DNA of 64,000 nt from Candidatus Pantoea deserta (GCF_003813865.1 NZ_RMVG01000003.1:372001-436000), one strand, 5' to 3'. Counted from the first letter of the stretch, positions 51,220 to 61,117 are shown. The notes: generated from the letters alone by a model not told the origin. Program-made: numbers and translations.

Positions 51220-52781
51220 CAGAAAATCTCCTTGCAATGATGGGCGGTGGCGATAGCACGCAGCACCGCGCGCGCTTTGTTGCGGCTTTCGTCTGCTTCG
51301 GCCTGCGGGTTAGAGTCGAGCACGACGCCGGCGCCAGCCTGAACGGTGGCGATGCCATCTTCCACCCAGGCTGAGCGGATAACGATACAGGTGTCGAGGT
51401 CGCCGTGCGCGGTGAAGTAACCGACCGCGCCGCCGTAGCTGCCGCGCCGCGTACCTTCCGCAGCTGCAATCAGCTGCATCGCGCGCACCTTTGGCGCGCC
51501 GCTCAGTGTGCCCATATTCATACAGGCGCGGTAGGCGTGCAGGACGTCCAGATCGCTGCGCAGCGTGCCGACTACGCGCGATACCAGATGCATCACGAAT
51601 GAGTAGCGGTCCACCTTCGTCAGGTCGGCAACGTAGCGGCTGCCGGGAACGCAGATGCGCGCCAGATCGTTGCGCGCCAGGTCCACCAGCATCAGGTGCT
51701 CGGCCAGCTCTTTGTGGTCGGTGCGCATCTCCAGCTCAATGCGGCTGTCGAGATCGCGGTCCAGCGAACCGTCGGCGTGACGGCCGCGCGGGCGCGTTCC
51801 GGCAATGGGATAGATTTCAATCTGGCGCGAGGTGGCGTCATATTTCAGCGAGCTTTCCGGCGACGCGCCGAACAGCGCGAAATCCTGATCCTGCATAAAG
51901 AACATGTAAGGGCTGGGATTGCTGTTTTTCAGCGTGTCATAGGCCGCAAGCGGCGACGGGCAAGGCAGCGAGAAGCGGCGTGACGGCACGACCTGGAAAA
52001 TCTCGCCCATGCGAATCGCTTCCTGCATCTGGCGCACGGTATCGCAATAGGCCTCATCGCTCTGGTTGACGCTGAGCGTCATCTGATCAAGGGTCTGCAC
52101 CGGCAGCGCAGGGGCAGGCTGGAGCATCTGGCCGTGCAGCTGTTCAATGCGGCTTTGCAGACGCTGAAACTCGCTGGTGGACGGGCAGAACAGGCTGGCC
52201 TGAAGGGTGGCGCTGCGCGTCTGATGATCCAGCACCAGCAGCGTTTCCGCCAGGTAGAAGCAGTAATCCGGGCAGCGCTGCTCGTTTTCCAGCGCAGGTA
52301 AATCTTCAAATCCCGCCACCAGATCGTAGGCGAACAGGCCGCCCATCAGCACGGCTTCGCGCGCATCAGCGGGTGAGTTAACCAGCTGCGGGATCAGACG
52401 CAGCGCGTCAAATACCGACAGCGCCTGGAGACGGGAATCTTCATCCTGCACCGCATCCGCCGAGGGGAAGTGCAGCTCGCGGCCATCCGGACGCGCCTCG
52501 ATTCTGACGGTGGCGGGCAGCGCCGCGTCCAGCAGCGGCAGCAGCGCGCGGCCATTCTCGGACAGTGCCTGCACCGTCACGCAGGCGCCCAGCGCGCTGA
52601 CGCGCAGCGCGCTGTCGACGATCAACAGGCTTTTCAGATTGCGTTTACTGTCGATGTCCGCCGACTCAAGCAGCAGGGTAGCCGGGCGTGCGCCGCATAA
52701 CTGATGAAACACTGCGGCCGGATCTTCGCGATAGGGCGCGGTGCCGGTAATCAACTTCACTGTAGGTTTCGCATTTGGCAT
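51219..52781 (-). CDS. trpE: Anthranilate synthase component I
   Basis: 520 residues, E. coli length. Converts chorismate to anthranilate. The Trp feedback site motif LLES ([10 protein letters not shown], about residues 36-45) is intact. Catalytic domain with [10 protein letters not shown] and [16 protein letters not shown]. First structural gene after the leader and attenuator. Confidence 0.98.
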   Translation of the reverse strand: MPNAKPTVKLITGTAPYREDPAAVFHQLCGARPATLLLESADIDSKRNLKSLLIVDSALRVSALGACVTVQALSENGRALLPLLDAALPATVRIEARPDGRELHFPSADAVQDEDSRLQALSVFDALRLIPQLVNSPADAREAVLMGGLFAYDLVAGFEDLPALENEQRCPDYCFYLAETLLVLDHQTRSATLQASLFCPSTSEFQRLQSRIEQLHGQMLQPAPALPVQTLDQMTLSVNQSDEAYCDTVRQMQEAIRMGEIFQVVPSRRFSLPCPSPLAAYDTLKNSNPSPYMFFMQDQDFALFGASPESSLKYDATSRQIEIYPIAGTRPRGRHADGSLDRDLDSRIELEMRTDHKELAEHLMLVDLARNDLARICVPGSRYVADLTKVDRYSFVMHLVSRVVGTLRSDLDVLHAYRACMNMGTLSGAPKVRAMQLIAAAEGTRRGSYGGAVGYFTAHGDLDTCIVIRSAWVEDGIATVQAGAGVVLDSNPQAEADESRNKARAVLRAIATAHHCKEIF

Positions 52782-52803
52782 GGTGGATTCTCTGAAATTC
52801 GCC

Positions 52804-52830
52804 TAAAAAAAAGCCCGCTTCTAAGCGGGC
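52804..52830 (-). terminator. trp attenuator
   Basis: Minus strand GCCCGCTT-AG-AAGCGGGC then TTTTTTTT, 23 bases before trpE. An alternative pairing is visible: CGGGC of the leader (ATACGGGCAATG) with GCCCG of the terminator's left arm, the antiterminator. Confidence 0.92.
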
Positions 52831-52847
52831 CGGGTCTCTGCACAGCG

Positions 52848-52928
52848 TTACGCAAGCGGTGCTCGACATTGCCCGTATCGGGAAACATCGCGCCACCAGC
52901 CAGCAGAAAGCATAGAAATCATCGCCAT
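52848..52928 (-). CDS. trpL: trp leader peptide TrpL
   Basis: 26 codons with adjacent Trp codons (TGG TGG at 52893-52898) in MAMISMLSAGWWRD. ACGGG lies nine bases upstream of the ATG, corresponding to the weak ribosome site of E. coli trpL. In E. coli the stop follows the Trp codons after two more residues; here the matching codon is CGA, and the frame runs 14 codons past the Trp pair to TAA in the GCGTAA just before the terminator stem. Confidence 0.8.
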   Translation of the reverse strand: MAMISMLSAGWWRDVSRYGQCRAPLA

Positions 52929-52958
52929 GAGGAGTTACCCGTTTAGTTGTGAACTTGT

Positions 52959-52992
52959 GTACTAGTTAACTGGTTCATGGCGTAAAAGTCAA
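52959..52992 (-). promoter_or_regulatory. trp promoter and TrpR operator
   Basis: Minus strand TTGACT (52987-52992), 17-base spacer, TTAACT (52964-52969). The operator GAACCAGTTAACTAGTAC (52959-52976) overlaps the -10 box and closely matches the symmetric TrpR site GTACTAGTTAACTAGTAC. Confidence 0.92.
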
Positions 52993-53060
52993 TACGCTTT
53001 TTCACCGGCGCGTAAAATCGTTATCATGCTGGCCGCTTCATCATGCAGCAGGAGTAACAC

Positions 53061-53945
53061 TTGAACGACATTGCCCGATTCCCACTTTATGATTTACACA
53101 GCCATACGCGCGCTTCAGACGGACTGCTGACGCCGGAGGCGCTGGCAGAGCGCGCCGTGAGTATGCGTGTGGGCGTGCTGGCGATCACCGATCACGACAG
53201 CGTCGCGGGCGTAGAGGCGGCGCAGCGCGCTGTCACAGAGCAGGCGCTGCCGCTAAAGGTGCTGGCAGGCGTTGAAGCCTCCACGCTGTGGGAAAATCAT
53301 GAAATCCATATTGTCGGGCTGAATATCGATATTCATCATCCGGCCATGTCCGGCTTTCTGGCCGGACAGCACCGCTGCCGTCAGGAGCGCGCAGAACTGA
53401 TCGCCGAGCGGCTGGATAAGGCGCGCATTCCCGGCGCGCTGGCGGGCGCTGTCCGACTGGCGGACGGGGGCGTCATTACCCGCGGTCACTTTGCGCGCTT
53501 TTTAGTGGAGCAGGGCAAAGCTGACACCATCGCGCAGGTTTTTAAAAACTATCTGGCGCGCGGCAAAACCGGCTATGTTCCTCCGCAATGGTGTACAATT
53601 GAACAAGCTATTGATGCTATTCACCATTCTGGCGGCTGTGCGGTGCTGGCGCATCCCGCCCGGTACGGCCTGTCGGCAAAATGGCTGAAGCGGCTTATCG
53701 CCCATTTCCGCGAAGCAGGCGGCGATGCGATGGAAGTAGCACAGTGCCAGCAGGCACCCAATGAACGGACGCAGCTGGCGCAGTACGCGCGCGATCATCA
53801 TCTGGCTGCTTCACAAGGTTCCGATTTTCATCAACCCTGTCCGTGGATCGAACTGGGCCGTAAACTCTGGCTTCCCGCCGGCGTAGAGCCTGTGTGGGAG
53901 CGTTTTCCCGCCCTGGCGCCCGGCGGCTTCGACGCAGACAGGTGA
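53061..53945 (+). CDS. rnm: RNase AM / 5'-3' exoribonuclease Rnm (YciV)
   Basis: 294 residues. PHP-domain metal-dependent nuclease that trims the 5' ends of rRNAs in E. coli. Metal ligands in YDLHSHTRASDG (residues 9-20), ITDHDS, WENHEIHIVG, HSGGCAVLAHPARY and GSDFHQP. Starts with TTG 53061; GGAG is six bases upstream. Divergent from the trp operon, with yciO 12 bp behind. Confidence 0.95.
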   Translation: MNDIARFPLYDLHSHTRASDGLLTPEALAERAVSMRVGVLAITDHDSVAGVEAAQRAVTEQALPLKVLAGVEASTLWENHEIHIVGLNIDIHHPAMSGFLAGQHRCRQERAELIAERLDKARIPGALAGAVRLADGGVITRGHFARFLVEQGKADTIAQVFKNYLARGKTGYVPPQWCTIEQAIDAIHHSGGCAVLAHPARYGLSAKWLKRLIAHFREAGGDAMEVAQCQQAPNERTQLAQYARDHHLAASQGSDFHQPCPWIELGRKLWLPAGVEPVWERFPALAPGGFDADR

Positions 53946-53957
53946 TACGAGGTTTTT

Positions 53958-54578
53958 ATGAGTCAACTGTTCCACATTCATCCTGACAATCCGCAGCCGC
54001 GCCTGATCTCTCAGGCCGTCGATTATCTGAATAAAGGCGGGGTAATTGTTTACCCTACTGATTCAGGCTATGCGCTTGGCTGCCGTCTGGAAGAGAAAAA
54101 CGCGCTGGAGCGCATCTGCCGCATCCGTCAGCTGGACGGCAACCATAACTTCACGCTGATGTGTCGCGATCTGTCCGAGATCTCGAACTATTCGCAGGTG
54201 GATAACAGCGCCTTTCGGCTGTTGAAAAATAACACGCCGGGCAGCTATACCTTTATTCTGAAGGCGACCAAAGAAGTGCCGCGTCGCCTGATGAACGATA
54301 AGCGGAAAACCATTGGATTGCGCGTGCCGTCGAACCCGATTGCGTTGGCCTTGCTGGAAGCGCTCAACGAACCAATGATGTCAACCTCGCTGATCCTGCC
54401 GGGCAATGACTTTACCGAATCGGACCCTGAGGATATTCAGCACAGCATTGGCAAACAGGTCGATTTAATCATCGACGGCGGCACGCTGGGGCAGCAGCCG
54501 ACCACGGTGGTCGATCTCACCAGCGATGCCCCTGTGATTGCGCGCGAAGGGTCAGGCGATACCCGACCTTTTCTTTAA
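53958..54578 (+). CDS. yciO: Sua5/YciO/YrdC family protein YciO
   Basis: 206 residues, E. coli length. YrdC-like dsRNA-binding/ATP-binding fold with GGVIVYPTDSGYALGC and PGSYTFILKATKEVP. Paralogue of TsaC, though E. coli YciO contributes little to t6A. Likely in one operon with rnm. Confidence 0.95.
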   Translation: MSQLFHIHPDNPQPRLISQAVDYLNKGGVIVYPTDSGYALGCRLEEKNALERICRIRQLDGNHNFTLMCRDLSEISNYSQVDNSAFRLLKNNTPGSYTFILKATKEVPRRLMNDKRKTIGLRVPSNPIALALLEALNEPMMSTSLILPGNDFTESDPEDIQHSIGKQVDLIIDGGTLGQQPTTVVDLTSDAPVIAREGSGDTRPFL

Positions 54579-54586
54579 CCGCCAGG

Positions 54587-55249
54587 TCAGGCGCCGGTCC
54601 TGGGGGCCTGACCAATATTCTGCTGTAGCCAGCTCTGGAAATCGGAATAAGGAATATAGAGAGAGACATCCTTTAAGACGATTTTGCCACTGCGGTTACT
54701 TTTAATTTCATCGCTGAAACCGACAATAACGCCGCCTAGCGTATTGTCCGCATTATAAACCGCGCCGCCTGACATGCCTTTTACCACGCCCGCATTTGAC
54801 GCCATCGCCATACAGGGTTTTTTATTCCAGCTGTTGCGAATAGCGGTGCGCGCTAAATTCGTCCCGGAAGACTCAACCGGCATGGCGGAAATAAAACTGT
54901 AGCCATACATTCTTACCGGATCGCCAACGCCGCTGCTGCGAAATTTCGCCAGCGTGGCGGCGTCATTTTTATGGTAAATAATCGCCAGATCGCAATAGGG
55001 GTGATAAGCCTTCACGCGCTGTACGGCAAATTTTGCGACGTGCGCCGCCGTCAGGCTGTATTCAGGGGTAATCGGAATGCTGCTGCCCAGCGTGCCGAGG
55101 CCGAGGATCGTCGGAATGCCAGTGAAACTCATGTCCACGTGTTGCATTGCCGTACGGCTGTACTCGGTATGGCCCACAGAACAACCGCTCAGGGCCAGCG
55201 CAGCAAAGGCTGGCCACAAGAACTGTTTTCTCATGGTGTTAATCTTCAT
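54587..55249 (-). CDS. Trypsin-like serine peptidase lipoprotein
   Basis: 220 residues. Lipoprotein signal with lipobox LSGC (FAALALSGC). The trypsin-fold triad is recognisable: His in SLTAAHVAKF (about 70), Asp in HPYCDLAII (about 88) and Ser in GMSGGAVYNAD (about 165), where the GxSGG serine motif is complete. There are no further membrane segments, so it should act at a membrane surface facing the periplasm. No homologue lies here in E. coli, and the surrounding DNA is AT-richer. ATG 55249 or 55234 both possible; neither has a strong ribosome site. Substrate unknown. Confidence 0.8.
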   Translation of the reverse strand: MKINTMRKQFLWPAFAALALSGCSVGHTEYSRTAMQHVDMSFTGIPTILGLGTLGSSIPITPEYSLTAAHVAKFAVQRVKAYHPYCDLAIIYHKNDAATLAKFRSSGVGDPVRMYGYSFISAMPVESSGTNLARTAIRNSWNKKPCMAMASNAGVVKGMSGGAVYNADNTLGGVIVGFSDEIKSNRSGKIVLKDVSLYIPYSDFQSWLQQNIGQAPRTGA

Positions 55250-55866
55250 ACTGGCATGTCGGAAAATCCCTGGTGAAGACTTTTGACATGCAATTTCAGA
55301 CTCTTCAGTGAGCCGTATTAACGCTGCATTCCCGAAGCGCCGGTTTATTTTTTAAGAAAATCGCAAATATTTGGTTGGAATATTGTTAATAGCTTTCAAT
55401 AAACGAGAAATTAAGATTAATAATGCGAAAGTTATTTTCTTGCATTTCTGGCTCTGATTTTACACATCCGCGTGCTGATAACAATGGATTAAGATTAATC
55501 CTAATGAAAAAAGTGGCTTTATAGGGTGTTAATTCAACCTGTAGTCATAAAAATGCTTTAAAGAGGGCCTGGCTTTTGCATTAAGCTGCAATTAGCGTAT
55601 TTTTTAGCATTAAATGCTGCATCAATCAGCTTTGCCAGTTCTGAAAAGCCGTATTTTATCCGTCAAAACTTAATGTTTTTTTAATAATCACGCCGCTCTT
55701 ATCAATCTCCCGCATTACGAATATATAAGCCCTGTGAACCTGAAAAAATAAAAGCTCATAAACGTCAGCGAGTTGACGCCTTATGCATTATCAAGGCGTC
55801 GTTGCGTCCATTGATAATTGCCGCCAGCGCGAGACGGCAATTACCAGAAAAAATGGACTGGTCAGA
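55250..55866. other. AT-rich non-coding spacer, yciO-rluB pocket
   Basis: 617 bp without a credible gene, visibly poorer in G+C than its flanks. Near the right end are two hairpins: GACGCCTT (55775-55782) / AAGGCGTC (55793-55800), and AATTGCCG (55816-55823) / CGGCAATT (55835-55842). The second could end the transporter transcript but has no T-run. It may be remnant DNA from a replaced gene (E. coli has yciQ here) or hold promoters for the lipoprotein. Confidence 0.5.
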
Positions 55867-57249
55867 TCAACGCTGTTGCCAGCGGTGAAACTCCGCGCCG
55901 CGACGCGCCGGAGCCGTTTCCGGCAAACGCGCCAGGCCCACCAGGGAAATAACACCTAATACGCCGACATAGAGCGCCAGACCGTACCAGTGTCCCTCTG
56001 TCAGCTGCAAAATTTTCACCGCAGCCAGGCCAAGAATACCGCTGCCGATCAACGAGCCAATTTGCCAGATCACCGCAATGCCGCTACAGCGTATATGTGT
56101 CGGGAAGAGTTCGGGAAACCATGAGGCCTGCGGGGCGTAACACATACTGTGGCCCAGCGTCAGCGCGACGATCATGGCAATCTGCGTCAGCCAGTAGCTG
56201 TTCTGTTGCAGGGCAAGAAAAAAGGGCACGATCGACAGCACAATAAGCAGGGCGCCCGTCAGATAGACGGGCTTACGACCAACGCGATCGGAAAGCGCGC
56301 CCATTAACGGAATGGCGAAGATTTCCAGAATCACGGCAACGATCATGCTCTCCATTAAAATATTACTGTCGAGCTGATTAGCTTTACCCCAGGCCAGAAT
56401 AATGACCGTAAACAGAGCGAAGGCGCAGGCCTCGATTAACTTCGCGGCTACGCCGTTCATGACTAATCCCGGATGTGCCTGAATCACCTCTTTTAAAGGG
56501 CGCGACTCAGCGGCTTTGGTAGCGCGGATCTCGGCAAATACCGGCGACTCGTCAATGCGCAGGCGGATGAACAGCCCGACGACCACCAGCAGAGCGCTAA
56601 GCAGGAAGGGCACGCGCCAGCCCCAGCTCATCATCTGATCCGCTGTCAGAAAAGCATTCAGTATGGCGAACAGCGCCAGCGGCAGCAAAAAGCCGGTTGG
56701 CGCGCCTATCTGTACCCAACTGGCGTAAAATCCGCGTCGGGCGGGCTGAGCATATTCTGCCGTCATCAGCACCGCGCCAGCCTGTTCGCCGCCGACGCCA
56801 AACCCTTGCAGCAGGCGAATGGCTATCAGCGCGACCGGCGCCCAGATGCCAATGGTGGCGTAGGTCGGCAGTAAGCCGATGCAAAATGTCCCCAGGCCCA
56901 CAATCAGGATAGTTGCCACCAGCGCCTTTTTACGTCCGACCTTGTCGCCGATATGGCCGAAAATAATTCCGCCAACCGGCCGGGCGAGAAAGCCGACGGC
57001 GTAAGTGGCAAACGCCGCCAGCGTACTCACCAGCGGGTTATCGCTGGGAAAAAAGAGATGACCAAAAAACAGCACTGCCGCCGTTCCATAGGCGAAAAAG
57101 TCATAGTATTCCGCTGCGGTGCCAATAGCCGATGCGCTGGCGACGCGGCGGATGACCTGCGTTTTCTCCTTTGCGCTTGTGGTCATTGAGGATGATTGGG
57201 TAGTTGCCGTAGTCATAGCCTGGTCCGGTTGAGTAGGGGTCTCTACCAT
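55867..57249 (-). CDS. MFS transporter, metabolite:H+ symporter (MHS) family
   Basis: About 460 residues, twelve predicted membrane helices. MHS signatures: SAIGTAAEYYDFFAYGTAA (first helix), FGHIGDKVGRKKAL (the GxxxD-R-GRK loop), GFGVGGEQAGAVLM, and GALSDRVGRKPVYLTG. Relatives include ProP, ShiA, KgtP and YhjE, so an organic acid or zwitterion is the probable substrate; I cannot say which. The start is uncertain: ATGs at 57261, 57249 and 57216 all lie in a low-complexity Thr/Ser-rich lead, none with a good ribosome site. Not present here in E. coli. Confidence 0.88.
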   Translation of the reverse strand: MVETPTQPDQAMTTATTQSSSMTTSAKEKTQVIRRVASASAIGTAAEYYDFFAYGTAAVLFFGHLFFPSDNPLVSTLAAFATYAVGFLARPVGGIIFGHIGDKVGRKKALVATILIVGLGTFCIGLLPTYATIGIWAPVALIAIRLLQGFGVGGEQAGAVLMTAEYAQPARRGFYASWVQIGAPTGFLLPLALFAILNAFLTADQMMSWGWRVPFLLSALLVVVGLFIRLRIDESPVFAEIRATKAAESRPLKEVIQAHPGLVMNGVAAKLIEACAFALFTVIILAWGKANQLDSNILMESMIVAVILEIFAIPLMGALSDRVGRKPVYLTGALLIVLSIVPFFLALQQNSYWLTQIAMIVALTLGHSMCYAPQASWFPELFPTHIRCSGIAVIWQIGSLIGSGILGLAAVKILQLTEGHWYGLALYVGVLGVISLVGLARLPETAPARRGAEFHRWQQR

Positions 57250-57499
57250 ACAAGTCAACACGGCATGTTGTTGCGAATATGATCACATTTGCGGGATAAG
57301 TAGCCTGAGATGTAAACAGGCTTCACAAATGTTATTCTTAACGATCTTGTTATGCTGGCGACCAACCGCTGACACCCTGATAAAGCAGGTTACAAATCAG
57401 TGAATTAACGGTATAATGAGCGGAACATCATAACTTAAGTTATTGATTTTTAATAAAATTAACCCAAATGACGCCTGGGAAGGCGACAGTGAGGCCGCT

Positions 57500-58378
57500 A
57501 TGAGCGAAAAGTTACAAAAAGTCCTGGCCCGCGCAGGCCACGGTTCCCGCCGTGAGATCGAAGCGAAAATCGCTGCCGGTCGCGTCAGCGTCGATGGCAA
57601 ACTTGCCACTCTCGGCGACCGCATTGAGAATGACAAATCCCTGAAAATCCGCATCGACGGCCATCTGGTTTCTATCGCTGAATCCGCGACGGAAGTGTGC
57701 CGCGTGCTGGCCTATTACAAACCAGAAGGCGAACTCTGCACCCGCAGCGATCCCGAAGGTCGTCCAACGGTATTCGATCGTCTGCCGCGTCTGCGCGGTT
57801 CGCGCTGGATTGCGGTAGGACGTCTTGACGTCAACACCTGCGGCCTGCTGCTGTTTACCACCGATGGTGAACTGGCGAACCGCCTGATGCATCCAAGCCG
57901 TGAAGTAGAGCGCGAATATGCCGTGCGCGTTTTCGGCCAGGTGGATGACGAAAAGATCCGTCAGCTGAGTAAAGGCGTGCAGCTTGAGGATGGCCCGGCG
58001 GCGTTTAAGACGCTGCGTTTCGCTGGCGGCGAAGGGGTAAACCAGTGGTACAACGTGACCCTGACCGAGGGGCGCAACCGTGAAGTGCGTCGCCTGTGGG
58101 AAGCGGTCGGCGTGCAGGTCAGCCGCCTGATGCGCGTGCGCTACGGCGACATCAACCTGCCGAAGGGGTTACCGCGCGGCGGCTGGATGGAAATGGATCT
58201 GGCGGCGGTTAACTATCTGCGTTCGCTGGTGGGCATGGATGACGAAACCGTCACTAAGCTGGCGGTCGAAAAAGATCGTCGTCGCACCAAGGCGAATCAA
58301 ATCCGTCGTGCGGTGAAGCGCCACACGCAGGTTAGCGGCAGCAGCCGACGCAGCGGCGGCGGCAAGCGCAGCTCATAA
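57500..58378 (+). CDS. rluB: 23S rRNA pseudouridine(2605) synthase RluB
   Basis: 292 residues (E. coli 291). N-terminal S4 domain ([18 protein letters not shown]), catalytic Asp in [15 protein letters not shown] (about residue 110), basic Ser/Arg/Gly-rich tail. GAGG lies five bases before ATG 57500; a longer frame from 57443 has no support. Confidence 0.97.
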   Translation: MSEKLQKVLARAGHGSRREIEAKIAAGRVSVDGKLATLGDRIENDKSLKIRIDGHLVSIAESATEVCRVLAYYKPEGELCTRSDPEGRPTVFDRLPRLRGSRWIAVGRLDVNTCGLLLFTTDGELANRLMHPSREVEREYAVRVFGQVDDEKIRQLSKGVQLEDGPAAFKTLRFAGGEGVNQWYNVTLTEGRNREVRRLWEAVGVQVSRLMRVRYGDINLPKGLPRGGWMEMDLAAVNYLRSLVGMDDETVTKLAVEKDRRRTKANQIRRAVKRHTQVSGSSRRSGGGKRSS

Positions 58379-58380
58379 TC

Positions 58381-58406
58381 AACGCAGCCTTCGGGCTGCG
58401 TTTTTT
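58381..58406. terminator. Bidirectional terminator, rluB / btuR
   Basis: AACGCAGCC-TTCG-GGCTGCGTT then TTTTT; very stable tetraloop stem right after the rluB stop. Confidence 0.92.
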
Positions 58407-58407
58407 A

Positions 58408-58998
58408 TTACCAGTCGATCCCTTGCTGGGCCTGAATGCCCGCGTCAAAAGCGTGCTTCACGGGGCGCATTTCGGTAACGGTATCCGCCATCTCGGTTAG
58501 CGCGCGATGGCAGCCGCGGCCGGTCAGAATCACGCTCTGGTGGGCAGGGCGCGCGCGCAACGCCTGCTCCAGCTCCTCCAGCGGCAGGTAATCCATGCTT
58601 ACCATGTAGGTGATCTCATCCAGCAGCACCAGATCCAGGCTGGCATCAGCCAGCATGCGTCTGGCGTGTTGCCACACCGCAAGGCAGGCGGCGGTGTCCA
58701 CGGCGCGGCTTTGCGTCTCCCAGGTAAAGCCGGTCGCCATCACCTGAAATTCCACGCCGTGCTGTTCCAGCAGGTTGCGCTCGCCGTTGGGCCATTCCCC
58801 TTTAATAAACTGAATCACGCCGACCCTTTTGCCGTGTCCGACCGCGCGCAGAGCGGTGCCGAACGCAGCGGTGGTTTTTCCTTTGCCGTTGCCGGTAAAT
58901 ACCATCAGGACGCCGCGCGTGTCGGTCGCAGCGGCGATACGCGCGTCGACCTGTTCTTTTAGCCGCTGCTGACGCTGCTGGTGGCGATCGTCATGCAT
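58408..58998 (-). CDS. btuR: Cob(I)yrinic acid a,c-diamide adenosyltransferase
   Basis: 196 residues (E. coli 196). CobA/CobO type ATP:corrinoid adenosyltransferase with P-loop FTGNGKGKTTAAFG (about residues 34-47) and DLVLLDEITYMVSM. Adenosylates corrinoids in B12 salvage. Its ATG overlaps the yciK stop (TAATG), so both are translated together. Confidence 0.96.
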   Translation of the reverse strand: MHDDRHQQRQQRLKEQVDARIAAATDTRGVLMVFTGNGKGKTTAAFGTALRAVGHGKRVGVIQFIKGEWPNGERNLLEQHGVEFQVMATGFTWETQSRAVDTAACLAVWQHARRMLADASLDLVLLDEITYMVSMDYLPLEELEQALRARPAHQSVILTGRGCHRALTEMADTVTEMRPVKHAFDAGIQAQQGIDW

Positions 58999-59759
58999 TA
59001 TTCTGCCGCTCCGGGCTTACGGCCAGGCTGGGCGTCGAAGCTGATGCCTGTTTTACGGCGGCTGTCATCGCCCATAACATAAAGGTAGAGCGGCATTAAA
59101 TCGGCGGGCGTCTTAAGCTTATTAGCATCTTCCTGCGGAAAGGCCGAGGCGCGCATTTTCGTGCGGGTGCCGCCGGGGTTAATACAGTTTACGCGCAGAG
59201 ACTGATGTTTAAATTCATCCGCCAGCACCTGCATCATGCCTTCGGTCGCAAACTTCGACACTGCGTAGGCGCCCCAGCCCGCGCGGCCGGTGCGCCCTAC
59301 GCTGGAGGTGGTAAACACCAGCGAACCGGCGCTGGATTTCAGCAGCAGCGGCAGCAGGGCCTGAGTCAGGAAAAAGGTGGCGTCGAGGTTAATCTGCATC
59401 ACCTGCTGCCAGACCTGCGGGTCCAGCTCGGCCAGCGGCACGATTTCGCCCAGAATGCCGGCGTTATGCAGCACGCCGTCGAGGCGGGGGAACTGTTCCG
59501 CCAGCCGCTCGGCCAGCTGCCGACAGGATGCGGGCGTCGCCTGCGCCAGATCGAACACCAGGCTGTGCGCCGGCCGTAATCCCAGCTGGCTAATGCTCTG
59601 CTGAGTTTGCTCCAGCCGCGAGACATCGCGGCCCAGTAAAATGACTTCCGCGCCGTAACGCGCATAGGTGATGGCGGCTTCGCGGCCAATGCCGTCGGAA
59701 GCGCCGGTAACGAGAATGATGCGGTTTTGCAGCAGATCGCTTTTCGGTTGATAGTGCAC
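58998..59759 (-). CDS. yciK: Short-chain dehydrogenase YciK
   Basis: 253 residues (E. coli 252). Classical SDR: TGASDGIGREAA (residues 19-30), HNAGILG, catalytic Ser in FTTSSVGR, and the YxxxK in WGAYAVSKFA. Substrate unknown. Upstream partner of btuR. Confidence 0.95.
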   Translation of the reverse strand: MHYQPKSDLLQNRIILVTGASDGIGREAAITYARYGAEVILLGRDVSRLEQTQQSISQLGLRPAHSLVFDLAQATPASCRQLAERLAEQFPRLDGVLHNAGILGEIVPLAELDPQVWQQVMQINLDATFFLTQALLPLLLKSSAGSLVFTTSSVGRTGRAGWGAYAVSKFATEGMMQVLADEFKHQSLRVNCINPGGTRTKMRASAFPQEDANKLKTPADLMPLYLYVMGDDSRRKTGISFDAQPGRKPGAAE

Positions 59760-59933
59760 AACGTAATCCTTGAGCGCGTAAACGGGTTTTGGGTTTTATG
59801 CCTCAATTCGCCGGAGGGTGCAATCATCCACAGGCGCTTTCTGTGCCGCCCGCTGGCATTTCAGGCGACGCGCGGCGCTAAACCCGGTAAACTCTCAGAA
59901 CGGTGCTAATTCTCTGTTTAATAAGGCGGGGCA

Positions 59934-60983
59934 ATGGATTTACTCTCCAGTTATGGATTATTTCTGGCCAAAGCGGTAACGGTTGTGGTGGCCGTGGCCG
60001 CCATCGTGGCCATTATCGTCAACGCGGCGCTGCGCAAGCGCAGTCAGGCTGCGGGTCAGCTACGCCTGACGCATCTGGGCGATGACTATCAGCAGATGAA
60101 GGAAGACCTGCAACTGGCCAAAATGAAGCCGCAGGTGCAAAAAGTGTGGCTGAAGCAGCATAAAAAAGAAGAAAAGCAGAAGGCGAAAGCCGAGAAGCGC
60201 GCGGCGAAACAGGGCGTAACAGCGCCCCAGAAACCCACGCTTTATGTTATTGATTTCAAAGGCAGTATGGATGCCGGCGAAGTAACGGCGCTGCGCGAAG
60301 AAGTCTCCGCCGTGCTGGCCGTAGCGGAGAAAGGCGATGAGGTGCTGCTGCGACTGGAAAGCCCTGGCGGCGTGGTGCACGGCTACGGTCTGGCCGCGTC
60401 GCAGCTACAGCGTCTGCGCGATCGCGGCCTGCGCGTCACGGCGGCGGTAGACAAAGTCGCCGCCAGCGGCGGCTATATGATGGCCTGCGTGGCGGATCGT
60501 ATCGTCGCGGCCCCTTTTGCTATCCTCGGTTCTATTGGCGTGGTGGCGCAGATTCCTAACTTTAACCGCTTGCTCAAGCGCAATGATATTGATGTTGAAC
60601 TGCACACCGCCGGGCAGTACAAACGCACGCTGACGCTGTTTGGCGAAAATACCGATGAAGGACGCGAGAAGTTTCAGGAAGATCTCAACGAAACGCACCT
60701 GTTATTTAAAGATTTTGTTCACCAGATGCGTCCTTCGCTGGACATCGATAAGGTCGCTACCGGCGAGCACTGGTATGGCCGTCAGGCGCTGGCGCTGAAT
60801 CTGATTGACGACATCAGCACCAGCGATGAGCTGATCATCAGTCAGATGGATGTGTTTAACGTGCTGGGCGTACATTACGCGCGCCGTCGCAAAATGATCG
60901 ATCGCGTCACGCACAGCGCAGGCTCCGTGGCGGAGCGACTGCTGATGAAGTGGTGGCAGCGCGGCGAAAAGCCGCTGCTGTAA
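59934..60983 (+). CDS. sohB: Inner-membrane peptidase SohB (S49)
   Basis: 349 residues, E. coli length. N-terminal membrane helix (LAKAVTVVVAVAAIVAIIVNA), a Lys-rich coiled segment (about 55-95), then an S49 domain with the Ser in KVAASGGYMMACVADRI (about 178) and the Lys in HTAGQYKRTLTLFGE. A multicopy suppressor of degP loss in E. coli. Confidence 0.96.
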   Translation: MDLLSSYGLFLAKAVTVVVAVAAIVAIIVNAALRKRSQAAGQLRLTHLGDDYQQMKEDLQLAKMKPQVQKVWLKQHKKEEKQKAKAEKRAAKQGVTAPQKPTLYVIDFKGSMDAGEVTALREEVSAVLAVAEKGDEVLLRLESPGGVVHGYGLAASQLQRLRDRGLRVTAAVDKVAASGGYMMACVADRIVAAPFAILGSIGVVAQIPNFNRLLKRNDIDVELHTAGQYKRTLTLFGENTDEGREKFQEDLNETHLLFKDFVHQMRPSLDIDKVATGEHWYGRQALALNLIDDISTSDELIISQMDVFNVLGVHYARRRKMIDRVTHSAGSVAERLLMKWWQRGEKPLL

Positions 60984-61093
60984 GAGACAATCCCGGTTGC
61001 CAGCAGGCGGACCTGATAACCGCAAAGCGTTCTGCGCATCAGCGCGCGTTGTCATCGGGACGGGTTCGTCGCCTGTGTATCCTGTCATTAACG

Positions 61094-61117
61094 AACCCGG
61101 CTGCCGCCGGGTTTTTT
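61094..61117. terminator. Bidirectional terminator, sohB / yciN
   Basis: AACCCGGC-TGCC-GCCGGGTT then TTTT, abutting the yciN stop codon. Confidence 0.9.
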
